The notes under the pieces were generated by a model. The model did not search any database and was not told where the DNA came from. It saw only the letters and a list, made by a program, of their open reading frames with translations. Positions 60,231 through 64,000 of a stretch of 64,000 nucleotides of DNA are shown in pieces. Within the stretch, counting starts at the first letter, position 1. Every line of letters starts with the position of its first letter. The translations under genes and the position numbers were made by a program. This DNA comes from Lunularia cruciata (taxonomy: Eukaryota; Streptophyta; Marchantiopsida; Lunulariales; Lunulariaceae), in the NCBI GenBank assembly GCA_948567375.1, contig OX419762.1, positions 40,219,034 to 40,283,033 of the forward strand, written 5' to 3'.

Positions 60231-60498
60231 GGACAACCGTGTAAAAAAGATGAAGGATGGGAAGACCCCATCAAGTTGTAAAAGAGAGAGATGAAAAAAG
60301 TAAAATGGGGTTAAGCCCCAATAGAGTCTATATGAGAGATCTGCCCCATTGCACCTAAGATATCCAAGCTATGCAAGACATGTGGTCTACAAACAATTGG
60401 AGCATCTGAAGAAGCATCACTTAGTGTGGTTGATTTCCTATGGATTGCACCAACCACTAGACTGTCTTTTGTAGAGCAATGGACACACATTGTCTAAA
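60231..60498 (-). mobile_element. Non-LTR retrotransposon copy C, 5'-truncated
   Basis: Only the 3' end of the element is present. It shares with copies A and B the terminus 'acaaccgtgtaaaa', 'ggatgggaagaccccatcaa', 'ttaagccccaatagagtcta' and 'ggacacacattgtctaaa'. It stops inside the 3' coding or UTR boundary. Severe 5' truncation is typical of target-primed reverse transcription. Confidence 0.88.
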
Positions 60499-63000
60499 GG
60501 AGTGAATAAGACATTAAGATATTTATGGATATTTGTTGTGATTCTATAAATATTTTACATATAAGTCCATAAAATATAATATGTAGTAAGGTGAACCATA
60601 TGTATGTGGAAACTTTTTATGATACGATTCTGTTATAATTGTAATTATTGAAAACTTTCTTGATTATTCTCTCTTTGTTTACTTTAAATGTCCATAACTG
60701 ATTTATGACCTTATTTAATTCTAGTTCACATGAAGACTTCATTTTTATAACGGTTCAATGAAAAAATAAAAAAATAAACTAAATAAAATACAAATTACTT
60801 TCTTAGATGATTTGCATTTTAGGTACAAATAAAAGAAAAGAATGTAAATAGGTAAAGGATTTTATATACTTTAAATTATATATAATATTCAACTAAAAAT
60901 ATGTAATCATATTATAATCTTTATAGATTCCTCCTAAATAAAAAATTGTAGTGTTCTAAAAAAAGATTTTGATAGTAATTTAATTGAAACTTTTTAAATT
61001 AAATGGATTTATTATATATAATTATAAATTGGATAGACTCAAGAATTTCTTAAATAAAAGCTTTCATCAACTAATAGTTCAATAACCAAGAAATTTTACT
61101 ATAATATGTAAATTTTACTATAGTATATAATAAGAAGCTTAAGTTTAGTAAAATATAATAAATATTTTGAAGATCATCCGTCTAGTGTTTCATAAGTTTC
61201 TACAATTTATTGTAAATAGCCAAAATTTCCTACTATATCATAACAATAGATAATATTTTTGAAATTTTGTAGAATTTTAGACTACTATTTGGATATAGGA
61301 CCCAATAAGTTTCATATATTGATTTTTGTACCAATTGATATCATGAAAATGAGTATATAGATTTAATTAATTGCCTAGATTTATTTTAAATAAATATTAT
61401 TAAAATTAATAGATATAAATAATTAAAGAAAATAAAAAATCATAAAATTATATTTGCATGTAAAAATCATAATCCAAGATATATATGATTAATACTTTTA
61501 TCTTATGTAGTTCAAAAATAAATTTAAAAAGGATAAGTTTGACTTAAAAACTATTAATATATATAAAATTAGAAATAGGTCCAAAAATGTAATTATTGTC
61601 AAAAGTATCAAATACATCAATCATTATTGATCAAAATCCATGTTTTGCTTTAAATATAGACCTCATTGTTAATTAGATTTTTCTAAACTCAACAAAGCTA
61701 ACAAAAGAGTAATTCAAATTAGTTAAAATAAAGCTATATGAACTAAAAATATAGTTAAATTTAGATGGTAAATAATGCAATATTTTTAAACATATTTAAT
61801 TTAGAATTTAAAAGAAAAATAGTTTCACTCAATATATAGTATAGAGTGTGAACTTTACATTAAAGCATGTATATATCATAAGAAATCTTCCTTAATGCTT
61901 GACTATTGGAAGAAGCTAGAGAGGTTCAAGAGGAGTGTAGGGACAAAAAGATATAGATAGATTGGAGAGAAGAGAAATTGAAGAGAATTTTGAGTGTTCA
62001 TTAGCATATAACATATGAGCAGGGATGTTTAATCAAGGCTGCCACTTATATTACCTAAATGAGCTTATTTTGGTCATGCTTGGGAAGGTTAATTTAGGCA
62101 TTAGGCTAAAGGTCAAGTTTAATGATCATTGATCACACAAGAAGTTGTTGAATTAATAGATATTGCTTTGTTTGCATTACTTCCTCTAGGCTAAAATCCA
62201 ATAGCATAGTCTGTGACAAGTCTTCTCCCAATATAAGACAGAAAATCCAACTCAATGGTGCTTGTTCTAGGAAACAACATTGTGAGAGAGCCATAGTAGT
62301 CCATCAAATTGGGAAAGAAATCACCAAGCAAACTCCATCTTGTTGTAAAACATAATTTTCCTATGAGCACATTGACATCTTACTTCAAGATTGGTTCCTA
62401 TTGGTGTGCCTAAATGAGAGCTTTGTGCTCATCCACAATCAGATTGATGAGTAGGTGAATACCAAAAACTGTGCTAACAAATCTTGTGGATGAAATTGGA
62501 TGCCAACGTCTTGACCACCTTGTGCAATAATACTAGCCATAGAGCAAATAGATCAAAGAATAGTTTGTTATTGGCATCTTAGTGGAAATAGATTGAATCA
62601 ATTTTATTACATGCCACGATGGAGATGAGCCCAATATCTATAATGCCAATAGCTAGACATATTATTTAGAGGTGAAAATTGGTTTGATAACATCTGGAAG
62701 GATAATATATATGGTGGATTAAGTAGATCAGATAGAGATGTCACCAACAAAGTACTTCTATTAATAAGGTAGGAGTCAAAAACACCCTAAAAACTTTGGA
62801 GCTAATTTTAGAGGCCTAAACATATGAATTAGGCCTTGAAAATAAAAAGATTTCTTCCCCATTAAGGAAGAAAAACTTTCCTTTTTCCCATTATTTATCT
62901 TGTCAAGAGCTTTCCAATGGCACCTCACCCATGCAATTTTGAGCTTCCTAAAGGAAAATTTCTTAAAGATTCCTTCCAATCAAACTTGTTTGACCAACCA
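60499..63000. other. AT-rich non-genic DNA
   Basis: No exon, RNA gene or transposon domain is recognised. Mostly low-complexity AT sequence up to about 61.9 kb, then mixed sequence. Confidence 0.5.
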
Positions 63001-63230
63001 AATAGGACAAGACCCAACATGTCACCCATCCATGCAACTAATCTAAGTGTGTAGCTTGCTAACATGTCACCAATCCATGTTTTTGATCCAAGGGTGGAGC
63101 TTCTTTTGAGGAAATCCTCTTTTGATATATAATAAAGACAAGGTGCTCCTTTGGGGCATCACAATATTGAGTGCTTTTGTGTTTCTTATTGTGTTTCTCT
63201 TGGGTTCTCTCTTGTCATCGAAACATTACA
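63000..63230 (+). repeat. 3' part of an LTR preceding a primer-binding site
   Basis: The stretch ends in 'aaacattaca' at 63230, one base before a tRNA primer-binding site, as an LTR should. A TATA-like 'gatatataataaag' is at 63124-63137, and T-rich R/U5-like sequence follows. The start of the LTR is not determined. Confidence 0.5.
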
Positions 63231-63231
63231 A

Positions 63232-63243
63232 TGGTATCAAAGC
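63232..63243 (+). promoter_or_regulatory. Primer-binding site of a plus-strand LTR retrotransposon
   Basis: TGGTATCAAAGC, complementary to initiator methionine tRNA with one mismatch, followed by TTGGG as in many plant copia-type elements. It implies that an LTR retrotransposon runs from here beyond the right end of the window. The following frame (to 63464) shows no recognisable gag motif. Confidence 0.7.
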
Positions 63244-64000
63244 TTGGGTTTCAATCCAAGAGAGTGGATCCCCCCCTTGGAGGAATATGGGCTACTAAGA
63301 CAATAATTTCAAGGAGAGAAATTGTAATGCAATCAATGGATGAGGAGTGTTCTAGAGAGAGGATGGGATGGAGGCTCCTAGAGGACAATTTCTTGCAGCC
63401 TACTTTCTGTTCTTGGATCTTCCATATCAAGATTCCATATCAAGATTATGTACATACAATATGAGCAAGTGAGAGTATATCTTGTTTACCATTTTGGAGC
63501 ATAGTTCATAGATAGTAATGAATTCACCAAACCCAATGATTCTACATATGGTGGTATATGATAGAGAGTGGGGTTTGAGAACCTACATTTTGTTATAATG
63601 CAATGGATCTTAATATACCCAATCTTCTCTCTTTCAACACTCAAGTAGAAATCTATCATGTGGTTAGACCAAAAGTGATGTTTAAGGATTTTATAATCAA
63701 CAGTTTTGGTGAGGAATATTATCAACAAGTGATAACTTCTGAAGTCCCAATGGTAGTCCTAATAGTTTGTGCCTCCTCCTAATTGATCATATTAACTCTC
63801 TTTTGAAGTAGTACGTAGTGATTGAGAGTTAGCCTTGTGTAAGAATCATGGATTCATAGTTGTAGGATTTGATGTAAAGAATGTAAGGGATGTTGAACAA
63901 GTTTTGGAAGGTCAAGATGACCATGGAGGCATTGCAAAGTCAAGTATATAACTTCAAGAACAATTAGGCAATCCCAAAACCCAATACCAACAGTCAAAGT
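63244..64000 (+). other. Probable 5' internal region of an LTR retrotransposon
   Basis: By position this should be the leader and gag region of the element primed at 63232. No intact gag or zinc-knuckle sequence is readable within the window, so it is either decayed or non-coding leader. Confidence 0.35.

Noticed and set aside
1-64000. tRNA, rRNA or other structured RNA genes
   Set aside because: No tRNA B-box with a matching A-box and no rRNA-like block was found by eye; a covariance-model scan would settle this.

Overview
This is a land-plant (streptophyte) nuclear window. It holds three intron-containing housekeeping genes, all on the minus strand, in two islands of more balanced base composition. 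A much longer AT-rich sea of decayed retrotransposons surrounds the islands. The short GT-AG introns (about 100-800 bp) and the tight exon spacing would fit a bryophyte such as a moss. That placement is inference; the sequence itself only shows 'plant-type genes plus plant-type chromoviruses'.

Layout. 1-8.8 kb: AT-rich decayed DNA with the integrase remains of a plus-strand Ty3/gypsy element (about 1.8-3.6 kb). 8.8-16.2 kb: gene island 1, holding the complete 11-exon gene for the U5 snRNP GTPase Snu114/EFTUD2 (990 aa). 17.3-29.4 kb: a nested transposon cluster. A degenerate gypsy-like element with two about 2-kb direct repeats (17.3-19.4 and 27.4-29.4) was entered by chromovirus 1 (19.43-25.48). 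Chromovirus 1 was later entered by a solo LTR of the same family in opposite orientation (20.25-20.64). 29.4-36.1 kb: AT-rich DNA with a large inverted repeat and a perfect 10-bp minisatellite. 36.1-44.2 kb: non-LTR retrotransposon copy A, split by chromovirus 2 (37.08-42.69), whose 5-bp target duplication is still visible. 44.2-55.0 kb: gene island 2, with eIF3 subunit L (7 exons, 548 aa) downstream of the plastid-type riboflavin deaminase PYRD (3 exons, 525 aa). 55.0-57.9 kb: non-LTR copy B, which preserves the empty site for chromovirus 2. 60.23-60.50 kb: 5'-truncated copy C. 58-64 kb: otherwise AT-rich, ending in the primer-binding site of a plus-strand LTR element at 63.23 kb.

The three genes are unrelated in function (splicing, translation initiation, flavin synthesis) and do not form an operon-like unit. 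The most informative content beyond them is the insertion history. Empty sites, a solo LTR with its target duplication, a microhomology deletion in a reverse transcriptase, and LTR promoters carrying heat-shock-element-like arrays can all be read directly. Exon joins for all three genes were checked by splice consensus (GT-AG), reading-frame sum and family sequence continuity.
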